A stretch of 64,000 bases of DNA. Source: Vibrio quintilis. GTDB taxonomy: Bacteria; Pseudomonadota; Gammaproteobacteria; Enterobacterales; Vibrionaceae. Position 1 is the first letter of the stretch, and the number at the start of each line of letters is the position of its first letter. The stretch lies in NCBI RefSeq assembly GCF_024529975.1, contig NZ_AP024897.1:3658001-3722000 (forward strand). The letters run 5' to 3'. Shown here one piece after another: positions 1-9,832 of the stretch. Position numbers and translations under genes: made by a program. Below the pieces are notes generated by a model. The model saw only the letters and a program-made list of their open reading frames with translations, made no database searches and was not told where the DNA came from.

Positions 1-741
1 TTCCCAGTCCCGGCCTTTATTCTTAACCTTGCGCTGCCCTATCAACCCATCATATTCATCAAAACGGGTGATCATATAGTTAATCTGCGTCGGCAAGCCT
101 TCATAACGCGTCCCGTGATACATGGTAATAATCTGACGGCCATCACTGAGCTCTTTCACATCGCCTGAATCAGAAAACATCACGCTGGGTAAGATTGATT
201 CTCTGGGTGTCAACTGAGCGACGAACACATTGTGTAACTTTCGGTTTTCAATATCATCGATAAAAATCACTGAAGAGCCATCAGGAGAGCGTTGAAAATG
301 CCCTTTCTGTAATAAATCAACCCGGTTTTCAGCCGCCAGTGTTTCCATCAGCTGCGCTTCCCGGTCCTGACTCCATGGAGAAAGCCATAATGCATTAAAT
401 GCGGCAAAACCTGCTGTAATCAAAGCCAGATACAGGGCAGCCCGAACCAGAAATTTATTACCAATTCCTGTCGCATTCATTACGGTAATCTCACTTTCAG
501 CATATAAGCGGCCGAAAGTAATCAGAATACCAATGTAAAGACTCAGCGGCAGCATCAGCAAGCCCATCGCCGGCATGTTCAGCCCGACAATCGACATGAT
601 CATTCCGGCCGGTATTTCGCCATCAGACGCTTCCGCAAGCACGCGGATAAATTTCTGGCTGAGAAACACTAAAAACAGGATAAAAAATATGGCCAGCTGG
701 CTTTTTAATGTTTCTCTGATTAAATATCTAACGATAATCAC
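1..741 (-). CDS. lptF: LPS export permease LptF (3' end cut by window)
   Basis: Inner-membrane permease subunit of the LptB2FG complex, which extracts lipopolysaccharide from the inner membrane and pushes it onto LptC/LptA. The visible 247 residues begin IIVRYLIRETLKSQLAIFF and contain the family-typical first transmembrane helix, the ESEITVM cytoplasmic coupling segment near residue 84 and the start of the periplasmic jellyroll domain. The start is a GTG at 741, preceded by an AGGT Shine-Dalgarno at about 7 nt, and gives the same N-terminus as the E. coli protein. The C-terminal part lies outside the window. It is divergent from pepA, as in other gammaproteobacteria. LptA, LptB and LptC are encoded at 28-29.7 kb in this same window. 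Confidence 0.95.
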   Translation of the reverse strand, partial: MIIVRYLIRETLKSQLAIFFILFLVFLSQKFIRVLAEASDGEIPAGMIMSIVGLNMPAMGLLMLPLSLYIGILITFGRLYAESEITVMNATGIGNKFLVRAALYLALITAGFAAFNALWLSPWSQDREAQLMETLAAENRVDLLQKGHFQRSPDGSSVIFIDDIENRKLHNVFVAQLTPRESILPSVMFSDSGDVKELSDGRQIITMYHGTRYEGLPTQINYMITRFDEYDGLIGQRKVKNKGRDWE

Positions 742-947
742 ACTGAAATTACCTATGAAAAACTTGTTTTTTTAATTGAATCACTATAGTTTTTGACTGA
801 AACTTGTATTTTATAGAACTTTATTGCCTACGTCGTTGCTGAAAATTTGATTCGGCTTCAACATAATAGTTCATCATTCATGATGGACTTATTAAGAGTG
901 CATTATCTACGATTTAGTTCTGTTTGTCTTCACATCTAGGAGTACGC

Positions 948-2456
948 ATGGAGTTTAGTGTTAAAAGTGGTAGTCCGGAAAAACAACGCAGTGCCTGTAT
1001 TGTCGTCGGAGTATTTGAACCACGCCGCCTTTCTCCTGTAGCCGAGCAACTTGATAAAATCAGTGACGGTTACATCAGTTCATTACTTCGCCGTGGTGAC
1101 CTGGAAGGGAAATCAGGCCAAATGTTACTGCTTCACCAAGTTCCCGGTGTATTATCCGAAAGGGTTTTGTTAGTTGGGTGCGGCAAAGAAAGAGAATTGG
1201 GTGAGCGTCAGTACAAAGACATCATTCAAAAAACAATCAGTACCTTAAATGAAACCGGTTCAATGGAAGCCGTTTGCTTTTTAACGGAACTCCATGTGAA
1301 AGGCCGTGATACTTACTGGAAAGTTCGTCAGGCCGTCGAAGCAACTAAAGACGGATTGTATACCTTTGACCAGTTTAAAAGTACCAAGCCGGAAACACGC
1401 CGGCCATTGCGGAAACTGGTGTTTAATGTGCCAACACGCCGGGAATTAAGCCTCGGTGAAAAGGCAATTTCTCATGCACTGGCGATTGCTGATGGTGTGC
1501 GTTCCTGTAAAGATCTCGGCAATATGCCGCCGAATATTGCTAATCCGGCTTATCTGGCTTCTCAGGCCCGGCGTCTGGCTGACGATTACAGTGCAGTAAC
1601 CACCAAAATCGTTGGCGAAGAAGAGATGGAAAAACTCGGCATGACATCTTATCTGGCTGTCGGCCGGGGGTCACGCAATGAGTCCATGATGTCAGTGATC
1701 GAATATAAAGGTCACCCGGATCCGGACGCAAAACCCATTGTCCTGATTGGTAAAGGACTGACCTTCGATTCCGGTGGTATTTCATTAAAACCAGGCGAAG
1801 CCATGGACGAAATGAAATATGACATGTGTGGGGCTGCATCGGTCTTTGGTACCATGAAAGCGATCGCTGCACTGAATCTTCCATTAAATATCATCGGCGT
1901 GCTTGCAGGTTGCGAAAATATGCCCGGTAGTCAGGCATACCGGCCCGGTGATATTTTAACCACAATGTCAGGACAGACAGTAGAAGTGCTGAATACGGAT
2001 GCTGAAGGTCGTTTAGTGTTGTGTGATGCACTGACTTATGTGGAGCGCTACGAACCAGAATGTGTCATCGATGTTGCAACATTGACCGGCGCATGTGTGA
2101 TTGCACTCGGCCACCATATCAGTGGTGTGATGGCGAATCATAACCCGCTTGGACACGAACTAATCAGTGCTTCAGAACAGGCAAGTGACCGCGCATGGCG
2201 TCTGCCGATTACTGATGAATATCAGGAACAGCTGAAAAGCCCGTTTGCTGACATGGCCAATATCGGCGGTCGTCCGGGTGGTGCAATTACAGCCGGTTGC
2301 TTCCTGTCAAAATTCACCCGTAAATATAACTGGGCACATATTGATATTGCCGGTACAGCCTGGCGCTCAGGCGCAGCCAAAGGCTCAACGGGTCGCCCGG
2401 TTCCTTTGCTGGTCCAGTTCTTACTGAACCGCAGCGGACTGGAAGATGAAGAGTAA
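948..2456 (+). CDS. pepA: Leucyl aminopeptidase PepA (M17)
   Basis: Cytosolic manganese/zinc aminopeptidase that removes N-terminal residues from peptides. In E. coli it is also a DNA-binding protein at carAB and at Xer sites; that role is family knowledge, not visible here. The M17 signature NTDAEGRL lies at residues 349-356, and the upstream metal-ligand region ([15 protein letters not shown]) is intact. The start is the ATG at 948, behind TAGGAG; an in-frame TTG at 924 lacks a ribosome binding site. Length is 502 residues, equal to the family. holC and valS follow on the same strand, the usual gammaproteobacterial order. Confidence 0.97.
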   Translation: MEFSVKSGSPEKQRSACIVVGVFEPRRLSPVAEQLDKISDGYISSLLRRGDLEGKSGQMLLLHQVPGVLSERVLLVGCGKERELGERQYKDIIQKTISTLNETGSMEAVCFLTELHVKGRDTYWKVRQAVEATKDGLYTFDQFKSTKPETRRPLRKLVFNVPTRRELSLGEKAISHALAIADGVRSCKDLGNMPPNIANPAYLASQARRLADDYSAVTTKIVGEEEMEKLGMTSYLAVGRGSRNESMMSVIEYKGHPDPDAKPIVLIGKGLTFDSGGISLKPGEAMDEMKYDMCGAASVFGTMKAIAALNLPLNIIGVLAGCENMPGSQAYRPGDILTTMSGQTVEVLNTDAEGRLVLCDALTYVERYEPECVIDVATLTGACVIALGHHISGVMANHNPLGHELISASEQASDRAWRLPITDEYQEQLKSPFADMANIGGRPGGAITAGCFLSKFTRKYNWAHIDIAGTAWRSGAAKGSTGRPVPLLVQFLLNRSGLEDEE

Positions 2457-2463
2457 TCTTTCA

Positions 2464-2491
2464 CAGAGAAGGCCATAACTGGCCTTCTCTG
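2464..2491. terminator. Perfect 12-bp hairpin between pepA and holC
   Basis: CAGAGAAGGCCA and TGGCCTTCTCTG form an uninterrupted 12-bp stem with a 4-nt loop. No T tract follows, so it is more likely an mRNA-stabilising or partial terminator structure than a full intrinsic terminator. Confidence 0.6.
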
Positions 2492-2512
2492 ATCTCAGGC
2501 ATATGATCCGCC

Positions 2513-2965
2513 ATGAAAACAGTCACCTTTTATATCGTCCGGCCAGAGAGTCCACAGGCAGATACTGATGGATTCCTGCAATACGTTCACTTTCTGGCCC
2601 GTCATTTTTCCCGTCAGGGTGCAAAGATATTTATCAACTGTCATTCGAAAGAAAAAGCAGAAATGCTGGCAGAGATATTCTGGCAGGTTGAACCCAAAGA
2701 CTTCATCGCTCATAATCTGGTCGGCGAAGGGCCGGGATACGGCACACACGTTGAAATCGGATATCAGGGAATACGTCCTGCGAAAAACCGTCAGCTACTT
2801 ATTAATCTTGCAGACTGTCAGACAACCTTTGCGAATCACTTTAATCAGGTGGTAGACTTCGTTCCCTGCGAAGAAAATGCCAGACAACTGGCAAGAGAAC
2901 GCTACAAAATTTATCGTCAGGCGGATTATCAGCTGCAGACGATTGAAATTCATTACCCGGAATAA
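2513..2965 (+). CDS. holC: DNA polymerase III chi subunit HolC
   Basis: Chi is the clamp-loader accessory subunit that binds single-strand binding protein and links it to the polymerase III holoenzyme through psi. The 150-residue protein begins MKTVTFYIV and has the chi-family core: an alpha/beta fold with an N-terminal hydrophobic strand and a conserved VNLAD-like stretch, here LLINLADC. Length is close to E. coli chi (147). The gene sits between pepA and valS, its standard place. Its stop codon opens an 11-bp inverted repeat that extends into the valS leader. Confidence 0.93.
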   Translation: MKTVTFYIVRPESPQADTDGFLQYVHFLARHFSRQGAKIFINCHSKEKAEMLAEIFWQVEPKDFIAHNLVGEGPGYGTHVEIGYQGIRPAKNRQLLINLADCQTTFANHFNQVVDFVPCEENARQLARERYKIYRQADYQLQTIEIHYPE

Positions 2966-3016
2966 ACGTTATAGGTCAGGTTATTCTGAGAACAGAAGCT
3001 TTAGGTATAACGTTTA
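2963..3016. repeat. 11-bp inverted repeat in the valS leader
   Basis: TAAACGTTATA at 2963-2973 and TATAACGTTTA at 3006-3016 are perfect reverse complements separated by 32 nt. The left arm includes the holC stop codon and the right arm lies 40 nt before the valS start. It could be an operator or an RNA stem; nothing in the sequence decides between them. Confidence 0.5.
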
Positions 3017-3056
3017 ACCGATTGTTCAAATACACAAGTGTCCATTGAAGAGTATT

Positions 3057-5918
3057 ATGGAAAAGACATACAACCCAACATCAATTGAACAGGCGCTTTA
3101 TCAGGCCTGGGAAGAGAAAGGTTACTTCAAACCAAACGGTGATACATCGAAACCATCATACAGTATCATGATTCCGCCACCGAATGTCACAGGTAGCCTG
3201 CATATGGGCCATGCATTCCAGGATACAATCATGGATACCCTGATTCGTTGCCAGCGCATGAAAGGCCACAATACATTATGGCAGGTTGGTACAGACCACG
3301 CAGGTATCGCCACCCAGATGCTGGTAGAACGTAAAATCGATGCTGAAGAAGGCAAAACCAAGCATGATTATGGCCGTGAAGCATTCACCGATAAGATCTG
3401 GGAATGGAAAAATGAATCGGGTGGAAACATCACCAAACAGCTTCGTCGTTTAGGCGCTTCCGTCGACTGGGATCGTGAACGTTTCACCATGGATGACGGT
3501 TTCTATAAAGCGGTTCAGGAAGTCTTTGTCCGTTTGTATGATGACGATCTGATCTACCGTGGTAAACGCCTGGTGAACTGGGATCCCAAACTGCATACTG
3601 CTATTTCCGATCTTGAAGTCGAAAACAAAGATAAAAAAGGCCACATGTGGCACTTCCGCTATCCACTGGCTGATGGCGTAAAAACAGCAGAAGGCAAAGA
3701 TTACATTGTCGTTGCCACGACACGTCCGGAAACCATGCTGGGTGATACCGGTGTTGCGGTCAACCCGGAAGATCCACGCTACAAAGATCTGATTGGACAG
3801 CATGTCCTTCTGCCGGTTGTCAATCGCCGTATTCCGATTGTTGGCGACGAACATGCTGATATGGAGAAAGGCACGGGGTGTGTAAAAATCACACCGGCAC
3901 ATGACTTCAATGACTATGAAGTCGGTAAGCGTCATAACCTGCCCATGATTAACATCTTCACGTTTGATGCTTATATTCGCGAAACCGCAGAAGTATTTAC
4001 CACCAAAGGCGAACCAAGTGACGCCTATGCTTCAACACTGCCTGAAAACTATCAGGGATTAGAGCGCTTTGCCGCAAGAAAAGCGATCGTGGCTGAATTC
4101 GAGACACTGGGTTTACTGGAAGAAATTAAAGATCATGATTTAACCATCCCTTATGGTGATCGTGGCGGCGTGGTGATTGAACCCATGCTGACTGACCAGT
4201 GGTATGTCCGGGCTGCACCTCTGGCAGAAGTGGCAACTCAGGCCGTTGAAGAGGGTGAAATCCAGTTCGTTCCGAAACAATATGAGAATATGTATTTCTC
4301 ATGGATGCGTGATATTCAGGACTGGTGTATTTCCCGTCAGCTCTGGTGGGGACACCGCATTCCTGCATGGTATGACGAGCAGGGCAATGTTTATGTGGGC
4401 CGGACTGAAGAAGAAGTCAGAAGCAAACACAGCATTGATGCATCAGTCAGCCTGACTCAGGATGACGATGTACTGGACACCTGGTTCTCATCAGCACTAT
4501 GGACATTCGGAACTCTGGGCTGGCCGGAGCAAACGCCTGAACTGAAAACATTCCACCCAACCGATGTACTGGTGACAGGTTTTGATATCATTTTCTTCTG
4601 GGTCGCCCGGATGATTATGATGACCATGCACTTCATGAAGGACGAAAATGGTAAACCTCAGGTGCCATTTAAAACGGTTTACGTGACCGGTCTGATCCGT
4701 GATGAAAACGGCGACAAGATGTCAAAATCAAAAGGGAACGTCATTGACCCGATTGATATGATTGACGGTATCGACCTTGAATCACTGGTGAAAAAACGTA
4801 CCGGCAACATGATGCAGCCACAACTGGCAGCAAAAATCGAAAAGAATACCCGTAAAACCTTTGAGGACGGTATCGAGTCATACGGCACCGACGCACTGCG
4901 CTTTACCCTGGCGGCGATGGCTTCAACCGGCCGTGACATCAACTGGGATATGAAGCGTCTGGAAGGTTACCGGAACTTCTGTAACAAACTGTGGAATGCC
5001 AGCCGCTACGTGCTGATGAATACACAGGAGCAGGACTGTGGATTTGCCACTGGCACTGAACTTGAGTATTCACTGGCTGATAAGTGGATTGAATCTCAGT
5101 TTGAGCTTGCAGCACAGAGCTTTAATCACCATATTGACAACTATCGTCTGGATATGGCTGCAAACACTTTGTATGAGTTCATCTGGAACCAGTTCTGTGA
5201 CTGGTATCTGGAACTGACTAAACCAGTGTTGTGGAAAGGCACCGAAGCGCAACAGCGTGCAACCCGCCGGACACTGATTACCGTCCTTGAAAAAACACTG
5301 CGTCTGGCGCATCCGGTGATTCCTTATATCACTGAAACCATCTGGCAAAGTGTGAAGCCACTGATTGAAGGTGTGGATGGCGAAACCATTATGTTGCAGG
5401 GGTTACCGCAATACAACGAAGCGAATTTCCATCAGGAAGCGCTGGATGATATTGAATGGGTGAAATCATTCATTACCAGTATCCGTAACCTGCGCGCTGA
5501 GTACGACATCAATCCGGGTAAACCACTTGAAGTCATCCTCAAAGCTGATACTGAAACTGATGCCTCCCGCCTTGAAGCGAACAAGCAAGTGCTGATCTCG
5601 CTGGCAAAACTGGAAAGCATCCGGATTCTTGAAGCAGGTGAAGCGCTGCCAGCTTGTGCAACGGCACTGGTTGGTAAGTCTGAACTGCTGATTCCGATGG
5701 CGGGCTTAATTGATAAAGAAGCTGAATTAGAGCGTCTGAGTAAAGAAGTCGCGAAAGTTCAGGGCGAAATCAAACGGATTGAAGGGAAGCTGGGCAATGA
5801 AAAATTTGTTGCGAAAGCACCTGAAGCTGTCGTCGCCAAAGAAAGAGAAAAGCTGGAAGGCTATAAAGAGTCACTGACAAAACTGGAAGAACAAAAAACA
5901 ACGATTGCTTCGTTGTGA
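3057..5918 (+). CDS. valS: Valyl-tRNA synthetase
   Basis: Class I aminoacyl-tRNA synthetase that charges tRNA-Val and edits mischarged threonine. The ATP-binding HIGH-type motif is HMGH at residues 49-52 (within [13 protein letters not shown]), and KMSKS is at 554-558. The large CP1 editing domain lies between them. The C-terminal ~70 residues form the expected lysine/glutamate-rich coiled coil. The ATG at 3057 is preceded by GAAGAG; an in-frame TTG at 3045 would add four residues. Length is 953 against 951 in E. coli. Transcription ends at the strong hairpin at 5959-5987. Confidence 0.98.
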   Translation: MEKTYNPTSIEQALYQAWEEKGYFKPNGDTSKPSYSIMIPPPNVTGSLHMGHAFQDTIMDTLIRCQRMKGHNTLWQVGTDHAGIATQMLVERKIDAEEGKTKHDYGREAFTDKIWEWKNESGGNITKQLRRLGASVDWDRERFTMDDGFYKAVQEVFVRLYDDDLIYRGKRLVNWDPKLHTAISDLEVENKDKKGHMWHFRYPLADGVKTAEGKDYIVVATTRPETMLGDTGVAVNPEDPRYKDLIGQHVLLPVVNRRIPIVGDEHADMEKGTGCVKITPAHDFNDYEVGKRHNLPMINIFTFDAYIRETAEVFTTKGEPSDAYASTLPENYQGLERFAARKAIVAEFETLGLLEEIKDHDLTIPYGDRGGVVIEPMLTDQWYVRAAPLAEVATQAVEEGEIQFVPKQYENMYFSWMRDIQDWCISRQLWWGHRIPAWYDEQGNVYVGRTEEEVRSKHSIDASVSLTQDDDVLDTWFSSALWTFGTLGWPEQTPELKTFHPTDVLVTGFDIIFFWVARMIMMTMHFMKDENGKPQVPFKTVYVTGLIRDENGDKMSKSKGNVIDPIDMIDGIDLESLVKKRTGNMMQPQLAAKIEKNTRKTFEDGIESYGTDALRFTLAAMASTGRDINWDMKRLEGYRNFCNKLWNASRYVLMNTQEQDCGFATGTELEYSLADKWIESQFELAAQSFNHHIDNYRLDMAANTLYEFIWNQFCDWYLELTKPVLWKGTEAQQRATRRTLITVLEKTLRLAHPVIPYITETIWQSVKPLIEGVDGETIMLQGLPQYNEANFHQEALDDIEWVKSFITSIRNLRAEYDINPGKPLEVILKADTETDASRLEANKQVLISLAKLESIRILEAGEALPACATALVGKSELLIPMAGLIDKEAELERLSKEVAKVQGEIKRIEGKLGNEKFVAKAPEAVVAKEREKLEGYKESLTKLEEQKTTIASL

Positions 5919-5958
5919 CCCCGGTTCAGTTCATACTAAAGAATGACATCATTGATGC

Positions 5959-5987
5959 AAAAGGCAGCTTCTCAGCTGCCTTTTTTA
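5959..5987 (+). terminator. Intrinsic terminator after valS
   Basis: AAAAGGCAGCT, loop TCTC, AGCTGCCTTTT, then more T. The A run on the left makes it usable from the opposite strand too, where the next gene converges. Confidence 0.9.
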
Positions 5988-6014
5988 TTGATCCAGCGTA
6001 GTTTTCCTGACCGG

Positions 6015-6977
6015 TTAAACAATGCGGTTCTGATGTTTACCGCACATAAATGCATTGATATTGTCGATTAAAATGCCAGCCAGTTTCTGAATGGATGAAT
6101 CACTGCCCCACGCCACATGCGGTGTCAGTAATAAATTCGGCAAATGTTGATTCGCCAGTAAAGGATTCGATTGGTCCGCGGGTTCCTGAGTAAACACATC
6201 AACGCCTGCGCCTGCAATCGCTCCCTGAGATAAAGCATCAACCAGCGCAGCTTCATTCACCAGCCCACCCCGGCCGGTATTAATCAGAATCGCATCAGAC
6301 TTCATCATCTCTAATTCTTCTGAACTAATTAAATTCCGGGTCTCTTCTGCCAGCGGACAGTGCAATGTCAGAACATCAGCCTGCTGAAGTACCTGACTGA
6401 AAGGAGAATAACCCTCGCGGCAGTCTGAACGGCCTTTTCTTTCTGCAAACATCACATGCATGCCAAGTGCCTCAGCCAGTTTGGCTGTCGCCTGCCCTAA
6501 CGTACCTGAACCGATAATGCCCATCGTCTTACCCGCAATGTCACCAATCGGATGAGTAAAGAAACAGAATTGTTTTTCCTGCTGCCAGACGCCCCGGGCA
6601 ATATCCTGATGATAAGCCATCAGATTCCGTCTGAGAGTAAACATCATACCGATAACATGTTCCGGCACAGACTGAGTCGCATAGCCCCGAACATTGGTCA
6701 CCGCGATACCATGCTCCCGGCAATAATCAATATCGATATTATTGACGCCGGTCGCTGCAACGGCCAGTAAACGTAACCGGGGAAGACGGGCCAGAACAGC
6801 AGCATCAAAAACGACTTTATTGGTAATAATAATTTCAGCATCCTGAACCCGGCCGGACAATTGATCCGGTGAGGTTGAATCATAGCTCACCCACTGATGT
6901 CCGAACGCTAAGTCAGGTAAATGAATCTGTGACGGTATTGTCGCTCTGTCGACAAAAACAACCAGCGGCTGTGTCAT
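6015..6977 (-). CDS. D-2-hydroxyacid dehydrogenase (glycerate/hydroxypyruvate reductase type)
   Basis: NAD-dependent reductase of 2-keto acids. The 320-residue protein has the Rossmann motif GSGTLG at 156-161 and the catalytic triad of the D-2-hydroxyacid dehydrogenase family: Arg236 (NTGRGG), Glu265 (TQEP) and His287 (TPHVAW). An acidic residue after the second Rossmann strand (AERKG, 178-182) suggests NAD rather than NADP. Tryptophan follows the catalytic His, a pattern of the glycerate/hydroxypyruvate subgroup rather than phosphoglycerate dehydrogenase. The physiological substrate cannot be fixed from sequence. The start is ATG 6977 behind AGGAGAAAGGA. It stands alone between valS (convergent) and rluA (same strand). 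Confidence 0.88.
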   Translation of the reverse strand: MTQPLVVFVDRATIPSQIHLPDLAFGHQWVSYDSTSPDQLSGRVQDAEIIITNKVVFDAAVLARLPRLRLLAVAATGVNNIDIDYCREHGIAVTNVRGYATQSVPEHVIGMMFTLRRNLMAYHQDIARGVWQQEKQFCFFTHPIGDIAGKTMGIIGSGTLGQATAKLAEALGMHVMFAERKGRSDCREGYSPFSQVLQQADVLTLHCPLAEETRNLISSEELEMMKSDAILINTGRGGLVNEAALVDALSQGAIAGAGVDVFTQEPADQSNPLLANQHLPNLLLTPHVAWGSDSSIQKLAGILIDNINAFMCGKHQNRIV

Positions 6978-7035
6978 GAATCCTTTCTCCTTTATCTGTT
7001 ATTGAATCTGGCTGAAAACATTGAAGACCCAACCC

Positions 7036-7773
7036 TCACGGGCGGGGTAATGTCTTATAATCCGGAAGCTCCCTTTCAGGCTGAAAATAATCGGTGATGG
7101 CTGCGGTGGCTTCTGTATAAAACTCACAAGGTACAAATATCTGCTGCAACCGGCAGCTCTCCGGATGATAAAAGCTCAATTCCGCAGCATGGAGCTGTAA
7201 TCTGGAAGAGAACTGTTGAGCGGCTTCGTGGGCATAAAATTCATCACCAACGATAGGATGGTCAATCGCCTGTAAATGAACTCTGAGCTGATGCGAACGC
7301 CCGGTCACAGGGAACAATCGTACCACCGTGGTCTGAGCTTCCCGCTTTACGACCTGATAGATGGTTTTTGAAGGTTTGCCATGCTCATAACAGACTTTTT
7401 GCCGCGGCCGGTTTGGCCAGTCACAGATCAGCGGCAAATCGACATCTCCTTCATCTTCTGTCACATGTCCCCAAACCCGGGCATAGTAAACTTTATGCGT
7501 CAACCGGTACTGAAACTGCTTTTTCAGAGCACTTTCTGCCAGCTTATTTTTAGCAAACACCATCAGCCCGGAAGTCGACATATCCAGACGGTGAACCGCC
7601 TGAATCTCCGGATATGTTTCGGTCAGGCGACTCCACATACTGTCATAATGCTGTGGCTCTTTACCGGGAACCGACAGCAAACCGGGCGGTTTATTGACAG
7701 CCAGGAGGTGTTCATCTTCATATACAATCTCTGTCCATGGATCGGTTGGTGGTGCATAGGATGTCATCGCCAT
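7036..7773 (-). CDS. rluA: rRNA/tRNA pseudouridine synthase RluA
   Basis: Isomerises uridine to pseudouridine; E. coli RluA acts on 23S rRNA U746 and on U32 of several tRNAs. The catalytic motif HRLDMSTSG lies at 61-69 with Asp64 as nucleophile, followed by the family blocks RVWGH, LPLICDWPNRP, KVCYE and TGRSHQLRVH. These match RluA specifically rather than RluC or RluD, and no S4 domain is present. I chose ATG 7773 (MAMTSYAPP), behind GGAGAG at 6 nt; an upstream in-frame ATG at 7860 adds a 29-residue arginine-rich tail without a ribosome binding site. Predicted length is 245 residues. Confidence 0.93.
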   Translation of the reverse strand: MAMTSYAPPTDPWTEIVYEDEHLLAVNKPPGLLSVPGKEPQHYDSMWSRLTETYPEIQAVHRLDMSTSGLMVFAKNKLAESALKKQFQYRLTHKVYYARVWGHVTEDEGDVDLPLICDWPNRPRQKVCYEHGKPSKTIYQVVKREAQTTVVRLFPVTGRSHQLRVHLQAIDHPIVGDEFYAHEAAQQFSSRLQLHAAELSFYHPESCRLQQIFVPCEFYTEATAAITDYFQPERELPDYKTLPRP

Positions 7774-8139
7774 TTGGGTCTCTCCGGTAAAAACCGTTGC
7801 ATTATACCCCAAACGTCTCCGTGAATGACTTCTCATCCCGGTTTCTCTGCAAATATTCATCCATCCGGACAGCCGGAAAATAGCGGGGATCCGTTGATCC
7901 GGGTATCAACAGTCAAGATTTTTCATTGTGATCGTAAATATTATTTGACAGCTCATTCAAATGTGATATTGATGATAAGATTGACAAAAGCCCATTCATA
8001 GAATGGCGAATGAAATATAAAGTTCTTAAGCACCATTATAAAAAACCATAAAAATAAGTTCTGAACGAGTGTCACAGGCACCGGGAACTTCACAAACACA
8101 ACATCACAACACAACTCTTTTGAATAATAAGGAACAAGA
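7774..8139. other. Spacer between rluA and the NRAMP-like gene
   Basis: A 366-nt AT-rich divergent spacer. A TTGACA at 7945-7950 on the plus strand has no well-spaced -10. AAGTTC at 8058 and GAACTT at 8086 could pair around a GTGTCACAGGCACC inner dyad. I find no convincing coding frame, yybP-ykoY manganese riboswitch or Fur/MntR site. Confidence 0.5.
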
Positions 8140-9420
8140 ATGGAAAACACGGTTTCCTATCCCTCTGATCAGGGGACGCCACTTTCCAGGCTCATGAAAT
8201 CTCTCGGGCCGGGCATCATGATGGCTGCTGCCGCAGTCGGAGGTTCACATCTGGTTGCTTCAACCAAAGCTGGTGCAATTTATGGCTGGCAACTCGCAGT
8301 ACTGATTCTGCTCGTCAATCTGTTTAAATACCCTTTTTTCAGAGCTGGGATTCAGTACACCATGGGTACCGGAGAATGTCTGGTTCACGGTTATGCCCGT
8401 TTAGGCCGGTTTTATCTATGGGTGTTCATGATACTGACCGTGGTTTCAAGTGTGATTAATACTGCTGCACTCACCCTGTTCAGCGCCAGTCTGCTGGGCT
8501 ATTTCATCCCCTTCGATCTATCCGGCACAATCCTGTCTGTGATTGTGGTTGTAACTTGCCTGGTGATCTTACTTGCCGGTCATTACAAGGCATTGGATAC
8601 CATGTCAAAGATGATTATGACCGTGTTGACCATTGCCACCCTGATGGCAGTGATTATTGCCTTCGGCCACCCGGCTGAAACTGTATCACAAGCGCCAGCC
8701 CCTTCACCGTGGACACTGGCAGCCATCGGTTTCCTTGTCGTCACCATGGGCTGGATGCCTGCGCCTATTGAAATCTCAAGCATTACATCCGTCTGGCTGA
8801 AGAACCAGTGCCAGCGACAGGCTGTCACCCCAAAATCAGCACTGTTTGATTTTAATGTCGGCTACATTGGCACAGCCATTCTGGCAATCGTCTTTCTGGC
8901 TCTGGGTGCGCTGTTACTCAACGGAACAGGGGTTGAGTTATCCAAATCAGGCATTGGATTTACCCATCAACTGGTTGGTATGTATGCCGCAACGATAGGT
9001 GAATGGTCAAGATACCTGATCGCTATTGTCGCGTTCTTCTGTATTTTTGGCAGTACAATCACTGTGATTGATGGTTATTCACGCGTCATTGCAGAATCTC
9101 ACCATTTAATCAAACAGCAACAGCGCTCCGAAGCTGAAAAAAAACAAAATCACATTGTCTGGATGCTGATCGTTTCTGCCTGTGCCTTGGGCATTTTATT
9201 CTTTGCTAAATCAGCATTAATCCCAATGCTGAACTTTGCAATGATCATGGCATTTATTACGACACCTTTCTTTGCACTGCTGAATTATATTCTTGTCACA
9301 AAAACACCATTGCCGGAACAGCTGGCTGTCGGACCCAAATTAAAATATCTGTCAATTGCAGGTCTTATCTATTTATTTGGATTTTTAGGTGTATTTATCT
9401 GGTGGAAATTATTTTTATAA
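8140..9420 (+). CDS. NRAMP (SLC11)-superfamily divalent-cation transporter, atypical
   Basis: Polytopic inner-membrane protein of 426 residues with about eleven hydrophobic segments. The N-terminus GPGIMMAAAAVGG and the overall pattern place it in the NRAMP/SLC11 group. Canonical NRAMPs bind Mn/Fe through a DPGN motif in helix 1 and MPH in helix 6. Here the helix-1 position reads VGGSHL (33-38) and the helix-6 position MPAPIE (206-211), so the usual metal-coordinating Asp and Asn are absent. Substrate is therefore uncertain: manganese should not be assumed. The start is ATG 8140 behind AAGGAAC. An intrinsic terminator follows at 9474-9500, so it is monocistronic. With the next gene it interrupts the core order rluA-rapA, suggesting an accessory insertion (inference). 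Confidence 0.8.
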   Translation: MENTVSYPSDQGTPLSRLMKSLGPGIMMAAAAVGGSHLVASTKAGAIYGWQLAVLILLVNLFKYPFFRAGIQYTMGTGECLVHGYARLGRFYLWVFMILTVVSSVINTAALTLFSASLLGYFIPFDLSGTILSVIVVVTCLVILLAGHYKALDTMSKMIMTVLTIATLMAVIIAFGHPAETVSQAPAPSPWTLAAIGFLVVTMGWMPAPIEISSITSVWLKNQCQRQAVTPKSALFDFNVGYIGTAILAIVFLALGALLLNGTGVELSKSGIGFTHQLVGMYAATIGEWSRYLIAIVAFFCIFGSTITVIDGYSRVIAESHHLIKQQQRSEAEKKQNHIVWMLIVSACALGILFFAKSALIPMLNFAMIMAFITTPFFALLNYILVTKTPLPEQLAVGPKLKYLSIAGLIYLFGFLGVFIWWKLFL

Positions 9421-9473
9421 AAAATTGTTCTTATAAGTAATTATTCTAAATATAATCCATGCTATTACCTCTC

Positions 9474-9500
9474 AGGCCAGATAACGATCCTGGCCTTTTT
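9474..9500 (+). terminator. Intrinsic terminator after the NRAMP-like gene
   Basis: AGGCCAG, 9-nt loop, CTGGCCT and a TTTTT run. Confidence 0.85.
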
Positions 9501-9832
9501 CAATCAAATAAAAACAATGAGTTATGCCAGATTTCTTATAGGGCACCGATCTTTTTTTATATCAAAAAATCGCACACTCAGTAAATAATATATTTATTAG
9601 TAATAAAATTGTATTTATTCCTTCATCCATTGATTTTACCAATTAAATGTATAGACAAATCTGATTTATAAACGCTGGATTTTTCCATGTAGAACATTTA
9701 GATTGACCCTATGAATAAAGTGGTTACCTGGCAGTTATTTTTCATCTCAGATATAAATAATCGCCTGCTGTATATATCCAAAGTCGTCATAAATTGAATA
9801 AGAATAAATAATTCAACAGGAGAATCTTAGCG
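9501..9832. other. AT-rich spacer before the semialdehyde dehydrogenase gene
   Basis: A 332-nt non-coding stretch, strongly AT-rich (ATATTTATTAGTAATAAAAT around 9587). It presumably holds the promoter of the next gene. I see no clear operator, repeat or RNA gene. Confidence 0.5.

Noticed and set aside
7943..7985. Possible CRP or Fur site upstream of the NRAMP-like gene
   Set aside because: A single TGTGA half-site and two imperfect GATAAT-like hexamers; the second halves do not match either consensus.
8010..8139. yybP-ykoY manganese riboswitch before the NRAMP-like gene
   Set aside because: The conserved loop sequences of that riboswitch are not found; only a weak dyad is present.
7953..8150. 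65-codon minus-strand frame upstream of the NRAMP-like gene
   Set aside because: Overlaps the start of the NRAMP-like gene and its promoter region; no ribosome site.
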